From Emergomyces orientalis (Eukaryota > Ascomycota > Eurotiomycetes > Onygenales > Ajellomycetaceae): a DNA stretch of 64,000 bases. The notes beneath the pieces are model-generated. The model saw only the letters and a list, made by a program, of their open reading frames with translations. It was not told the DNA's origin and ran no database searches. The position numbers and the translations under genes were made by a program. Positions 47,196 through 57,382 of this stretch are shown in pieces (position 1 is the stretch's first letter; every line of letters starts with the position of its first letter). Where the stretch lies: NCBI GenBank assembly GCA_002110485.1, contig MOWL01000090.1, positions 124,001 through 188,000 of the forward strand, written 5' to 3'.

Positions 47196-49589
47196 ATGGC
47201 GGGACTTTCACAAGAAGATCGCAACATTATCAAGAACCATCCTCTAGCCAACTTAGTCGATCATTTACGAGGCACGCTTCAGCAAGCCGAAAGACAATAT
47301 GAGAAAGATGGCGCTGATGAGAGCCAGGACCAGCTCTATCGAAATGCGATCTCAAAACTCCTCTCTGCTTTACAGGGAGAGGAAGCGGCGCTCAATATTC
47401 GCTCACGAATAAGCGATGGAAAGGTGGCTTCTGATCTAGCAATTCTGTTTATGAGCCTTCAACGGGCCAACTTCAGCTACAACCACTACAGGCGGCTGGT
47501 ACATCTGGTCATCCAAAGGCTTCCCCCCACTGAATCCCAGAAGGTCGAAACCTGGAACTTCGACGTCTGGAACGCCGTCTTTGGTCTTATTGACACCGTC
47601 TCGCGAGGCACTCCCCCCCCCCCTACTCATCCTGCATCATCGATCCAACAGACGCCCTGGCTGCGCAACACTAGCAGTTTCGTCAATTCTACAGAATATC
47701 GAAAGCACGTTGACATTGTGCTGAAGGAGGAGCTTGGAGAGTTACACGTCGACATCCCTGGGTTCTTTGACGCGTACTTTGGAAACATTCCACAACTCAC
47801 TGCTGTTTCACAAACGGTGTTGGAGGAGTGCGAGAAGGGAGACAGCCCACTTTACTGTGAAGAGGAGGGCTGGAAGGGCTGGCCTGAACTTGCGGCAGAA
47901 AGAGACGTTCTGAGATGGCTGGCTAACATCATCGCTGAGCTTGTACGATTAGCCGAAGCACAAGAGCCGTCCTGGAAGATCGACCGCAGACCTCTCGCAC
48001 AGCCAAGCCAGCCACTACAGGGGTCTATCGCGGAGAGAAAGCTCGATATCGGCTTTGTCGATGATCTGACAGCCACAGAAGACTCCAGATGCCGCTGGTC
48101 GCAGATCCTGGTGCCAGGAGAACTGAAGAATGACCCGAAATACGACAGGAAATCCGGGGCATGGTTTGATCTTGGCAGGTATTCCAGGGAGGTCCTTTCT
48201 GCGCAGGACACTCGTCGTTTCGTGCTGGGGTTCACCCTTTGCGGGCCATTTCTGCGACTATGGAACTTTGACCGCCTGGGCGGGATCGCGTCGGAGGAAT
48301 TCAACATCAACCAGGACGGCCTTCAATTTGTGTCTGTTGTCCTTGGATTCCTCCTGATGAGCCGGGAGCAACTTGGGTTTGATCCTACCATCGTCGCGAC
48401 CGGGACCGAACGGTATATCGAGATTGAGAAGAACGGTACGAAGGAACGGCTGATCATCGACGGGATTGTTGGACGAGCACGCTGTGTTGCCGGGCGAGCC
48501 ACAACCTGCTGGAAGGCATACTGTGAGACAGACAAATCACGGACGCCGCTGGTTGTCAAGGACTCCTGGCAGTATCCGGAACGCACTGAGGAAGGAGAGT
48601 TGTTGCGAGAAGCGATGGCGAAGGGGGTCAAGAATGTCGCGAGGTATTATCACCACGAGACCGTTCGCATTGACGACAAGGATGATGATGTCTTGGCTAT
48701 CCGAAAGGGCCTCAGTATTCCGATTTCGAAAGATGAGAAGGGTGGCTTTAAGGCGACAGTGCGGCGTAGTAGGTCTCAAAGGGGACTAAAGAGCCAGGGC
48801 AGTACCGCCGGCCAGAAGCGATCCTCTGACTGCGTGGACACGGCATTTCCTCCTCCCCCAAGTAAACGTACCCAGTCAAGTTCTCCGTCCAAATCTACAG
48901 GCGGCTCAGCCCCATTCAATCGAGTTCATCGCCGCGTCGTTATCCGGGATTACGGGAAACCAATCTATGAGAGTAGTTCGAAGGCTATCCTTCTCACTGG
49001 GCTAGCCGGCTGTATTGAAGGATACATGTCACTCCATGACTTGGCTGGCCTCATCCAATGCGACGTTTCCCCCCGGAACCTGATGGTGAACGAAGACAAG
49101 GACAACCCATCATGGCCTACCTTTCTGATCGACCTTGACCTGGCAATCAGGGTACAACGGGATGCGTCTTCCGGCGCACGGGGCAAGACGGGCACCAGGG
49201 CGTTCATGGCCATCGGTGTCTTGTACGGCGAAAAGCATTGTTTCATGCATGATCTGGAGTCGTTCTTCTGGGTCCTGTTCTGGATATGCATTCACTACGA
49301 TGGCCCAGGGAAGGGAAGGATTGTCGAGCGTTTTGAGGGGTGGAATTATGTGAACACTGAAAAACTGGCTGATGAGAAGAAAGGGGTGATTAGTGATGAA
49401 GGTGACTTTCTCAGGATTTTACAGGATAATTTCACCCCATACTATCAATCCCTGATCCCTTGTGTTAACCGGTTACGGCGCCTTGTCTTTCCAGACGGCG
49501 GACGGTGGAAGAAACCAAATTTCAATCTATCCCAGAACATGATTGAAACACTTCAAGATGCACAATATAACTCAGATGCTGTAAACTAA
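47196..49589 (+). CDS. FunK1-type fungal protein kinase, intact copy
   Basis: Single exon, 797 residues, of the fungal-specific kinase family FunK1 (Pkinase_fungal). An N-terminal region (residues 1-260; STEYRKHVDIVLKEELGELH, PGFFDAYFG) precedes the kinase core. Core elements: VPGELKND, the probable ATP-binding Lys in VVKDSWQYPER and Glu in EGELLREA. The catalytic loop is CDVSPRNLMVNED, the metal-binding Asp is in FLIDLDLAI, and GTRAFMAIGVL follows, with HDLESFFWVLFW helping to define the family. The usual His of the HRD motif is Gln (QCD), while the catalytic Asp and Asn are kept. A linker rich in Ser, Pro and Lys lies at 510-575. The C-terminus is complete, unlike the paralogue at 57383. 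Such families are often expanded in Onygenales. Confidence 0.88.
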   Translation: MAGLSQEDRNIIKNHPLANLVDHLRGTLQQAERQYEKDGADESQDQLYRNAISKLLSALQGEEAALNIRSRISDGKVASDLAILFMSLQRANFSYNHYRRLVHLVIQRLPPTESQKVETWNFDVWNAVFGLIDTVSRGTPPPPTHPASSIQQTPWLRNTSSFVNSTEYRKHVDIVLKEELGELHVDIPGFFDAYFGNIPQLTAVSQTVLEECEKGDSPLYCEEEGWKGWPELAAERDVLRWLANIIAELVRLAEAQEPSWKIDRRPLAQPSQPLQGSIAERKLDIGFVDDLTATEDSRCRWSQILVPGELKNDPKYDRKSGAWFDLGRYSREVLSAQDTRRFVLGFTLCGPFLRLWNFDRLGGIASEEFNINQDGLQFVSVVLGFLLMSREQLGFDPTIVATGTERYIEIEKNGTKERLIIDGIVGRARCVAGRATTCWKAYCETDKSRTPLVVKDSWQYPERTEEGELLREAMAKGVKNVARYYHHETVRIDDKDDDVLAIRKGLSIPISKDEKGGFKATVRRSRSQRGLKSQGSTAGQKRSSDCVDTAFPPPPSKRTQSSSPSKSTGGSAPFNRVHRRVVIRDYGKPIYESSSKAILLTGLAGCIEGYMSLHDLAGLIQCDVSPRNLMVNEDKDNPSWPTFLIDLDLAIRVQRDASSGARGKTGTRAFMAIGVLYGEKHCFMHDLESFFWVLFWICIHYDGPGKGRIVERFEGWNYVNTEKLADEKKGVISDEGDFLRILQDNFTPYYQSLIPCVNRLRRLVFPDGGRWKKPNFNLSQNMIETLQDAQYNSDAVN

Positions 49590-50471
49590 TGAAGATTCAG
49601 TGTATCGATAGCGTGAATTACTCTTTGTTTTGTCGTTTAATATAGCATGCCTTTGACTGACTCGGTGCCATGATTTGAGCGGCTCTCCCGCGACTGCGTT
49701 ACAGACCTAGAATCTATAATTATTATATATATATATGTTGTCACGGCCGTTGGACTTCTTAGGTATCTAGGAATAACGCTGAATCTCATGAATTGTGTTC
49801 TTTGTAAATCCAATTTCTAGCTGCACATCATGATCTTTTGGTAATATAAATTATTCAACCATATTTTCCTTAGTTCGGGATCGTGATGATTTTATCGGAG
49901 AGTTCTGCGTTTGAGCGTTGATGAATGCCCTCATGAGGATGCCATCCTTGTCCCCGTCATCAGCGATTATATGTAATAATTATAGAAGTTAGTTAAATTT
50001 GTAAACTACAATCAACAGGAGGCGTGGATCTTTGCAGCCGGCTCAATACATCCTCACCGTGAAACAAGTGACTTGGTCTGATGGCAGAGGCGCTAAGTAA
50101 ATCTTGCACCAATCTTGAAATGTCATCTTTTGAGATGACGAAATTTGTTGAAATTCTTCCTTTGAAAGTGATAAATATGATACACCAAGGCAAACCACCC
50201 TCTCATTCATGCTCTCCTCCGGGTTACTAAAATCCGGAATGTTTTTGGTTGTTGCCGGTATGCCAGTTACTTTGAATTAGTATCTTTTGCCCACCCTTTC
50301 CACCTTGTAGATCTCTGCCAGAGAATCTTAAGGCTGTGGCTTGAAGCAGATAGGTAGCAGATAGTAGCACAACAAAGCCTCATTATCAGACTCTCTTATT
50401 GGTTCTTCAGATGCGGTAATAAAAGTATTTGACTGGGAAACAAAATTTAACCTAACAGATTGTCCAATAAC
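49590..50471. other. Intergenic between FunK1 and MADS-like ORF
   Basis: AT-rich, no gene supported. A 66-codon minus-strand frame at 49993-50193 lacks features. Confidence 0.4.
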
Positions 50472-50918
50472 CTAGCATGTGTGTCTGTCTACTGATCGGA
50501 TGAGATCTGACCAACAATTGCCGCTACAGCGTCTTTCAGTTGACACGACTGGTCCCAATTGTTGGTGTAAGGGGCCATACCAAGGGCATGAGCTTGATGT
50601 CGGCAAGTAGCTTGTTAATGCGGTGCGAACGGCAATAGCGGCGGTATTGAGATCACCCTTTATCTTTTGCTCGTAAAACGCCTTCCACTTTCCACAGGGC
50701 TGGTAGACCGACGAGAAAACACTCTTCGTGAACACTTGCTGCGAGTGAAGTAGCTCGATTTGCACCATAATATTCTTGAGGCTACAGTATTCAACGCCCT
50801 TGCCAAAGAGAGTCTCCATCCGTCGGCGCCGTGTCTGCTGAAGGTTGGCTTGATCCTTCTGGGCTCGGGACTTTTGCCTCCTGCAGATTTGGGATGGCTT
50901 TGGAGCTATTGCGTGCAT
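50472..50918 (-). CDS. Short MADS-box-like ORF, possibly decayed
   Basis: 148 codons, single exon. After a basic start (RRQKSRAQKDQANLQQTRRRR) comes METLFGKGVEYCSLKNIMVQ, then HSQQVFTKSVFSS. Helix-forming RRRRxxTLFxKxxEYxxL followed by a hydrophobic strand and QVFTF-like end resembles the small MADS-like proteins that are numerous in some ascomycetes. The C-terminal part is Cys/Ser-rich and not recognisable, so the 3' end may be out of frame. It lies inside the inverted-repeat pair together with the FunK1 gene. The family call is tentative. Confidence 0.4.
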   Translation of the reverse strand: MHAIAPKPSQICRRQKSRAQKDQANLQQTRRRRMETLFGKGVEYCSLKNIMVQIELLHSQQVFTKSVFSSVYQPCGKWKAFYEQKIKGDLNTAAIAVRTALTSYLPTSSSCPWYGPLHQQLGPVVSTERRCSGNCWSDLIRSVDRHTC

Positions 50919-51003
50919 AATGTAAGGGGATAAAGTTGATCTAGGACCTCACAGTGTGGCGCGATTCACGGACCCAGATGAAGACGAGGCCAATTTTGTA
51001 TTA
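50919..51003. other. Spacer between MADS-like ORF and right repeat arm
   Basis: Short noncoding spacer that should hold the ORF's promoter. No signal seen. Confidence 0.3.
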
Positions 51004-51357
51004 ATTACCTGTGCCATTAACCTCTATTTACCATGTTATGCTACTAAAAGAAAAAGGAGCCGAGTCTTGCATTAGGCTTTGTTTTTTCTTGCTACCTCTG
51101 GCATAGAAGCATCTGGAAGGTTCTCTAACAATATACAACTACGGAGTACAGAAAAATGAAATACATCATGAAGACCATACTGACAGGAAAAGGAGCGACT
51201 GCTAAAAAGGGGTGACTAGTAAAGAATGAAAGAATGTAAAAAACAAAAAATGTAGAAATTCAGAAATTCAGAAATTCAGAAGTCCAAAGACAGAAGTGCA
51301 GAGTTCCAGAAATGAAACCACCCTGGGTTGCGAAATAGCCGCTGTGGACCCACCGAT
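51004..51357 (-). repeat. Right arm of the ~0.3 kb inverted repeat
   Basis: Reverse complement of the arm at 45742-46055. It contains three direct TTCAGAAA units (about 51256-51282), expanded relative to the left arm. An extra CTCCGTAGTTGTATATTGTT-like insert is also present. The two arms enclose 5.6 kb. Confidence 0.85.
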
Positions 51358-51912
51358 GGCATGCTATTATCGTGATATATTTCTGTCTCATCAACGCACT
51401 AGATACTCTAATGATATTCAATCTTGGAGCACTATTGCTATAAAATGAGTTTTTTTGTATCTCGTTTGTTTGCTCTTCCCCCTTATTTTTTTGGCTTTCT
51501 ACTATTTTTGCTTGTATCCGCACATATTTTCTAGCTCTGAAGAGGATTATATTGAAATTACACCTCCAGCTCACTTGTTTTTCCAAGAAGGTTATGCAAT
51601 GCCAAGCTATCTAAGATACACATCTTATTCTTGTTATTCTTCACATAGCTTATCCAATCATCATGAATAGGAAGTTATTTTGTAGCGAGCCCATCAATTA
51701 AGGATCTACATACATAGTAAAATAAACAAATACCAAAAATGATACCTACAAGAGGCAAATCCACACTAGCTTTTTGCGATTTCCAAATTATTCCTCCAAC
51801 AAAAAACACCTCTGGCTGGGATCAGTCGACCTCTACGAGCAGCGAACAGAAACCCGTTGCCAGGGATTCGATGCTACCTTGACTCCAGGCAGTCCACCCG
51901 GGTGAGGGGCGA
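51358..51912. other. Intergenic, AT-rich
   Basis: No gene supported between the right repeat arm and the DUF7770-like remnant. Confidence 0.4.
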
Positions 51913-52521
51913 TCATGGATAGTAGGTACTCGGGACAAGAGGGTAGTGGGCTTCATCGGGATATTGTATGAGGATAGCGTTTTTGGCCTCGGTGACTTGG
52001 CCTGCGTTCACAAAAAGATTCGAGTTTTGGAAGAGGGAAAGTTGATGGTCCGTCCAATATCTGCAACCTTGGCCAAGACCATTGAACTCGTACTGATGGC
52101 GCTTGTGGCTGACAAGAACGTCAACAAAATCCCGAACTTTGGCGCCAGGTCGGGTATCGAGACGCATGACTTTTGTTGCGGTGTTAGACCAGGGTTAGCT
52201 AAGACGGCTAACCAAGAGGAATGCTTTTGATCCCCCGGTTGTTACAACACTCGGCACACTATAAGACGGCGTGATATCGACACGGATAGAATGATTCTGG
52301 CCGATTTCGAAGTAGAAACACCAATGATTTCCCCCGGATGGGAGCCTGGCATGGGCAACCGCATTCATGCTTGAGACGGTCAAGCCAAGAATCGACTCCT
52401 TTTCGCCTGGGGGAATGAATTTCAGGGGCTGGAAGGGCGGTGCCTGAATATTCATGGTGATAGGGCTGAATGGAACTGTTTCTGGAGCTTTCATTAGCCA
52501 GAAAGTGATAAGAGCCGGCAA
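51913..52521 (-). pseudogene. DUF7770-like protein with an in-frame TAA
   Basis: One frame of about 200 codons, interrupted once. The first part reads LPSGGNHWCFYFEIG, then SIRVDITPSYSVPSVVTTGG and SKAFLLVSRLS. After TAA (52195-52197) the same frame reads PWSNTATKVMRLDTRPGAKV, then YEFNGLGQGCRYWTD and AHYPLVPSTYY. The NHWCFY, VRVDITPSY and GCRYWT elements are those I associate with the fungal DUF7770 family. No intron that removes the stop is apparent. The function of this family is unknown. Gln (CAA) or Tyr (TAC) are the likely ancestral codons. The 5' end is uncertain; ATG 52521 is used, and other upstream frames may contain a first exon. Confidence 0.55.
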
Positions 52522-53734
52522 TTTTCATGGTGGCATTGGAAAGGAGAGAGCATACTTTTCGTTCTCGGATAGGAGTCAAACTTTGTCGGTAGCTCAAGGA
52601 CATGGGCGAACACTGTTGATTTTCCAAAATTCATGCTGGCTGACAGCGAGCTTTTGTACCTAACCTGTCACAGCAAGCATTGAGCACATTCAGGCCAGGC
52701 CTATGCGCCGTTTCATTGCAATCACAGCTGTCCCCGGTCCATTGGTGGTCATCAATCCTGGGGCCAGGGACTGTGCCATATTGCTCTGATTGAGAGAATG
52801 CGGCAATGATCTGTTTCTTTCGATCAATGTGTGTTAGTCAAGGCATTTCCAAAATAGAAGCATGTTGTGATATAACTGCAAAAGCCAGTATTTGGCGCTG
52901 ATGCCTAAGCACCGGCCCCCAAATCACGGTTATGGCCATTTTCACTGGTGGTCATTCAATCTTGGAGGGAAGAGCTTCGTCAAAGTCCTTGACCTGGATT
53001 GATGCGGCGCTATTACATTCCATCCAATCGAGTGATGGTGATCAAAATAGCCCTGACAAGCGGGGTGTGGTTGAAGTGTAATCTGCCTGTGGCATGATAT
53101 CATAGGCCAGTTGCAAGCGCCGTGGCTTGTCCACTCTTAAGCGCCGCTGCACTCCGTAACGTCCTGGGATAGTTTCATGTCCCGTCCCCAATTCTTTGGG
53201 TGATGGGCTTTCACGGATTGCTCTCCCCACTACTATCATTTCCTGTCTGAAACCCGTTCTTGTGGATCAGCGACGGATTTTTACCATAATTAGTACGCAA
53301 AATGATTGGCCAACGTAAACGTCACCAGACCTATACTCTTGCTGTGCCGCATTCTTTGGATACCACTGAAACAGCGCCGTATGCGAAGTCCTTGCGCCCA
53401 ACATGGATTGACCACCCATGGATATGGAGTAAAAAGGCGCCTTGTGATGTCGGCTGAAATGATTGCTCCGTTGGTCAAATCTGCGCGAGTTAACTCGGTT
53501 TGAGCTGGCAAGGTTGCGAGGGGTGTGACACGTGATTTGCTACCGCCTTTGGCTTAAAACGTCAGCAAAGGAAAGAAAAGCAGGATACTCGAGAGCATTT
53601 CGCTTGCTCAACTTTTAATGAGAGGATAATAATCCACAAAGTCTTTGCGAAATGACGAAAGTTGTACGTCTTGGTACACCCAATTTTGATGTAAGGCAAA
53701 TCCTCCGCCATAATCTTGAAGCTGCTGACAGAAG
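52522..53734. other. Intergenic
   Basis: No gene supported in 1.2 kb. GATCAAT/ATTGGTGG words recur but without a clear unit. Confidence 0.4.
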
Positions 53735-54601
53735 ATGCTCAACCAGCTTGCGAGCAGACAGTCTGGGACCGAGTTTCCCCTCGATGGTTACGATATAACC
53801 AAAGTCCCCGATGAAACTCTGATCGAACTCTTCAATACTGCGCCATTGCTCTATGACTATCAGGGAACACGTATTGTGCGCCTCTCCCGCACGTTGGTTC
53901 TCAAAGGAGGGGAGCTTGTACGACCATGTGAAGCAGAAATTATGAAGCTAGTTGAGGCAAAAACATCAATCTCGGCCCCTAAAGTTCATCGAGTTCTCAA
54001 TATCAAGACACAAGACACATTTTTCGGATGCCAATGCTACTTTATCATGGATTTTATTGAAGGTGATATTATCCAGGACTGTTGGGAGGACTTAAGTCAG
54101 GCTCAGCGCGAAGATGTTGTTTCCCAGGTGGCTTCTATGTTTCTTGCTTTGCAGTCAGCTCAGGTACCCCAACAACCAGGCCCGGTAGACTGTCAATTTT
54201 GCAAGGCCAAAGGGTGCTGGTTTAGTGATATAGGAGGTGGTCCATTCAGGGATGTTACAGCAATGGAGGCTTGGTTTAACCGCAAACTTGAAATTTGCCA
54301 AAGTTTCAAGCAAGCTCCAGATACTGTTCCACTGTTCAGTTTTGATAAGTTGGTTCTTACACATCAAGATATTGCACTCCGGAATTTGATACTGGACCCC
54401 AAGGGCAAGGTTTGGCTGATTGACTGGGGTGATGCTGGGATTTATCCTGAAGGATTTGAATATGCAGCATTAGCTATAAGAAGGTGGACTGCAGTATTGT
54501 TTACAGATATGTTGTTTGAACGGATCCCTAAACATCCAAAGATGGAGTGGCAATTGTCCCAAATTTTGTATGCATTGACAACTGGGCAATGGATTGACTG
54601 A
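53735..54601 (+). CDS. APH-type (aminoglycoside phosphotransferase fold) kinase
   Basis: Single exon, 288 residues, intact. The fold family includes antibiotic, choline and other small-molecule or protein kinases; in fungi it is greatly expanded, with substrates mostly unknown. Visible core: RLSRTLVLKGG with the probable ATP-binding Lys, AEIMKLVEAKTSISAPKVH, YFIMDFIEGDIIQDCW (hinge), the catalytic loop LTHQDIALRNLILD with Asp and Asn, and the metal-binding Asp in VWLIDWGDAGIYPEGFEYAA. The C-terminal helix has AVLFTDMLFERIP. Length is normal. Neighbours are damaged genes, so its intactness is notable. It is unlikely to be a true resistance enzyme; the name refers to the fold. Confidence 0.85.
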   Translation: MLNQLASRQSGTEFPLDGYDITKVPDETLIELFNTAPLLYDYQGTRIVRLSRTLVLKGGELVRPCEAEIMKLVEAKTSISAPKVHRVLNIKTQDTFFGCQCYFIMDFIEGDIIQDCWEDLSQAQREDVVSQVASMFLALQSAQVPQQPGPVDCQFCKAKGCWFSDIGGGPFRDVTAMEAWFNRKLEICQSFKQAPDTVPLFSFDKLVLTHQDIALRNLILDPKGKVWLIDWGDAGIYPEGFEYAALAIRRWTAVLFTDMLFERIPKHPKMEWQLSQILYALTTGQWID

Positions 54602-54844
54602 GGATGGGCTGTGGAATGGAAGTTTAATGCCATGATGAAGAATATTGAGTGAGGCATGACAATGATAGGATTGGACTTGGGCAACACGTGCACCTTAGAT
54701 ATCTTTTACATCAATTAAAGCAGTGCCTGCATATTGTGATATCATTGCGCAGTAACCCAAGGCTCGTCTTCCGTAGCATCTACTCATCGCACTTGAGTAG
54801 TTCTGACTGATGGGATAGCAGCTTGGCCCCACAAGCCGAAACTG
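54602..54844. other. Short intergenic segment
   Basis: No gene seen. Confidence 0.35.
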
Positions 54845-55466
54845 TTGCCAAGGATGAAATTCACGTGGCGTTCCCCTCATGATCCGGCGCAGTCTCGAGC
54901 CTGCAAGGCCCCGCGCCATCATGCGTGGGATCACATCCACGTCGTCATGGAAACTAAGGTTGAGACAGCATCTGGTGCAACACTGGATCTCCATCAGGAG
55001 GGTGATAAAGTACTTGAGGCTTTTAACTCGGATGGATATGTTATATTCAAGGGCGCTGCCGATACTGATTCTATGGAGGAGGCTATAGACAACAGGGTGA
55101 GGATCTCCACCGCCAAATTCCTTTCAACCCGACTGATAAACCTAGCCCGTTCGTCATTTCCTTGCCGCAACGGGCTCCGACTTCAGGTGCATATTGTGAC
55201 AACATATTGTCAATTCCGTAATTGAGAAGTCTGCGATCGAGCGCTCGCCTCAGTGGGAAATGCTATCAGAGAAGGCAGAGGCCATTGCCGTGACCTGCTT
55301 TCACCTTCTCGGCGACGATGAGAATGGGAATACGACACAAGCGGCCGGGGGAAAGCGCTTGGGCGAACGAAGGCTGTCAGCGCCAGTGGTAGTTAAAGTC
55401 CTAAGCTTGGACCCAAAATGTCGGTTATTAATGTCTACTCTAGGATCATGTGCAATGGTTGGCTAG
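54845..55466 (+). pseudogene. Remnant, possibly of a phytanoyl-CoA dioxygenase-like gene
   Basis: Two neighbouring frames. The first contains ATLDLHQEGDKVLEAFNSDG followed by YVIFKGAADTDSMEEAI, which has the look of the N-terminal 'fxxdGyvvfkg' segment of PhyH-type dioxygenases. The second frame (55205-55466) has EKSAIERSPQWEMLSEKAEA and then IAVTCFHLLGDDENG. No iron-binding HxD...H core remains, and the frames do not join by obvious introns. I treat this as a tentative gene fragment; it could be unrelated. Confidence 0.3.
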
Positions 55467-57382
55467 CGAACCAGTTCCCAAAATCGAAGGGCAAAAAGAT
55501 AGACCTATATCAACTGAACTACCTTTGGACAAATTACAATTGGATGTGATATAATCAGGGCCTTTTGAAGCTTGCCCACTCAACACACTTCACACAAGGA
55601 GAAATTATTAGGATATATAGGCACTGCAGGCATAGGTACAGGAAGCGAACATGGTGCATCTAAAATAGACGGGGCAGCGTTTCTGGCAATGGGATTTGAA
55701 TATGAGTTCTGACTACGATTGGTTCAAAGTCCTTGTTAACCACTGTCCGTAGCTTCCCCTCCAAAATGTCTTGAACGGCGCAGTCATCGCGGCTGACCCT
55801 ATGCCAGTCTCTCCACCACGACCCATTACCGCTGAAAATGTTCTCCAAGCGCAAATCTGCGAGATTTTGAGACCTCGCATTCGACGCTCATTGCGAGTTG
55901 GATTTTCTTTTTTAGCAAACAATGGAGGAATGCAGGGTCGCACAGAACTGCTCGGCCTGTCCATTACATGCCAGCCCCTTGTCCCTTGTCCCTTGTCCCT
56001 TGCCCCTTGAAAAGGTCTGGCAGTTTGTCGGCTCGACTTCCTGGCGCGTCACCGGGAGGGGGGGGGCCTGACTGGTTCAAGTGCTGATTCAGTGTGGGAT
56101 TGTCCCTTCCACCTGGTCAATATTAACTGGATGAGAGACCAAATTTGCTTGATCCGATGCCCATCTCACTGCGAAGCACTGACATGCAGTTGTGCCTCAA
56201 ATCTTGCTTTGTGTTGGGTGTTTTCGTTCAGGGTGATTGGAAACGAGATGTCCATGCGCTCAATATGGCATGGGGGTGAAGCCAGGAGCAGTTCTGCGTT
56301 GGTCCTCCCCCATCAATACATCATCCCCCAGTGGTTAAATACCCGCACCAAAGCTCACTCGCTTCTCAATACTGCACCATCCACGGCTGGAACTGCGTTC
56401 CGTGGTGACTGCAGGGATTTGCCCTTCATTTTCTCAGCCTGCAAGCCAACGGTCCCAGTCACCCGAAAGTCCAGAAAATGACTTCGACGGGATTTTGGAG
56501 GAGATACCAACGAGCATGCCACCGCCCCCTCTGGATCGGACCCGAGTGGTTTTTCCAGCGACTGTCTTGATATGCCTGTCAAGGCAGTTACGGCTGCTGA
56601 AAGTGTCCCTCGCTCAGGGTGTTGTTGACTGCCAGTGAAAACTATGCAACATATTCCCCTACACATGTTCAGGGAGGCTTATTGGCTCCCAACAGATGAG
56701 ACAGCACAGCCTGAACTCGCGTGACTGCTTCCCCAGCCCTGGGTATATATATGGGCTCCCTCCCTCCTTGGATCCATCTTTCTTTCAATATCCACCATTG
56801 AGTTTTTGACGACCCTGCACCAGTCCGCAACTCCCTCATTCCAGCGCCACTGGAAAGTTTCAGGCTATACTCAATAATTTTCAATTACTCTTCATGGGAA
56901 CTAGACATCCGAAAAATTGTGTTTCAAAGATCTTCAGAGAACAGTCTATCATCACAAACAAGACTGAATGAAAGTTTGTTTCTTTATTAAAACATGAAAA
57001 GCTTCAAACTAGGAAAGCTAGCCATACATCCTATGGGGATATTTCCCCTAGGGATGACATTTGGCATGACCAGGCCATTGATACTCTGAAGGATAGGGGA
57101 TATACTTTCCCTAGGGATGACATATAGAATCTGCCTTATTTGATCATGGCCGGGCCATGTTATTTTCCCAAGAATGGAACAGGCCATGGCGCGATGCCGC
57201 AGATTTTTGAAATTTGCTTGTGACTACAATATGAATTACTCTCTATTGCCCTCTATAGCCTGCTATCGTGAGTAGAAGGATGGGAGTTTTCCATGCAACT
57301 GTGAGAACTTGGACCACTGCCACTTTTTCCACTGAACCAGTCTCTGGTTCCTCGAACTTTAGTCGAATAGTGCCCTTTCCAG
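55467..57382. other. Long stretch without a gene
   Basis: About 1.9 kb without a defensible gene. It contains a short CCCTTGT tandem (55977-56010), a G-run (about 56058-56067) and two copies of CCCTAGGGATGACAT (near 57048 and 57110). Frames present are short and on both strands. Confidence 0.4.
55977..56010. repeat. Short tandem repeat, CCCTTGT x ~4.5
   Basis: Heptamer CCCTTGT repeated, last copies with one base change (CCCCTTG). Noncoding. Confidence 0.8.

Noticed and set aside
48640..49589. FunK1 as a classic bacterial-type or receptor kinase
   Set aside because: The HRD His is replaced and the HDLESFFWVLFW block is specific to the fungal FunK1 family.
45742..51357. Autonomous DNA transposon with terminal inverted repeats
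   Set aside because: No transposase is encoded between the arms, the arms are unequal and no target duplication was seen; kept only as an inverted-repeat unit.
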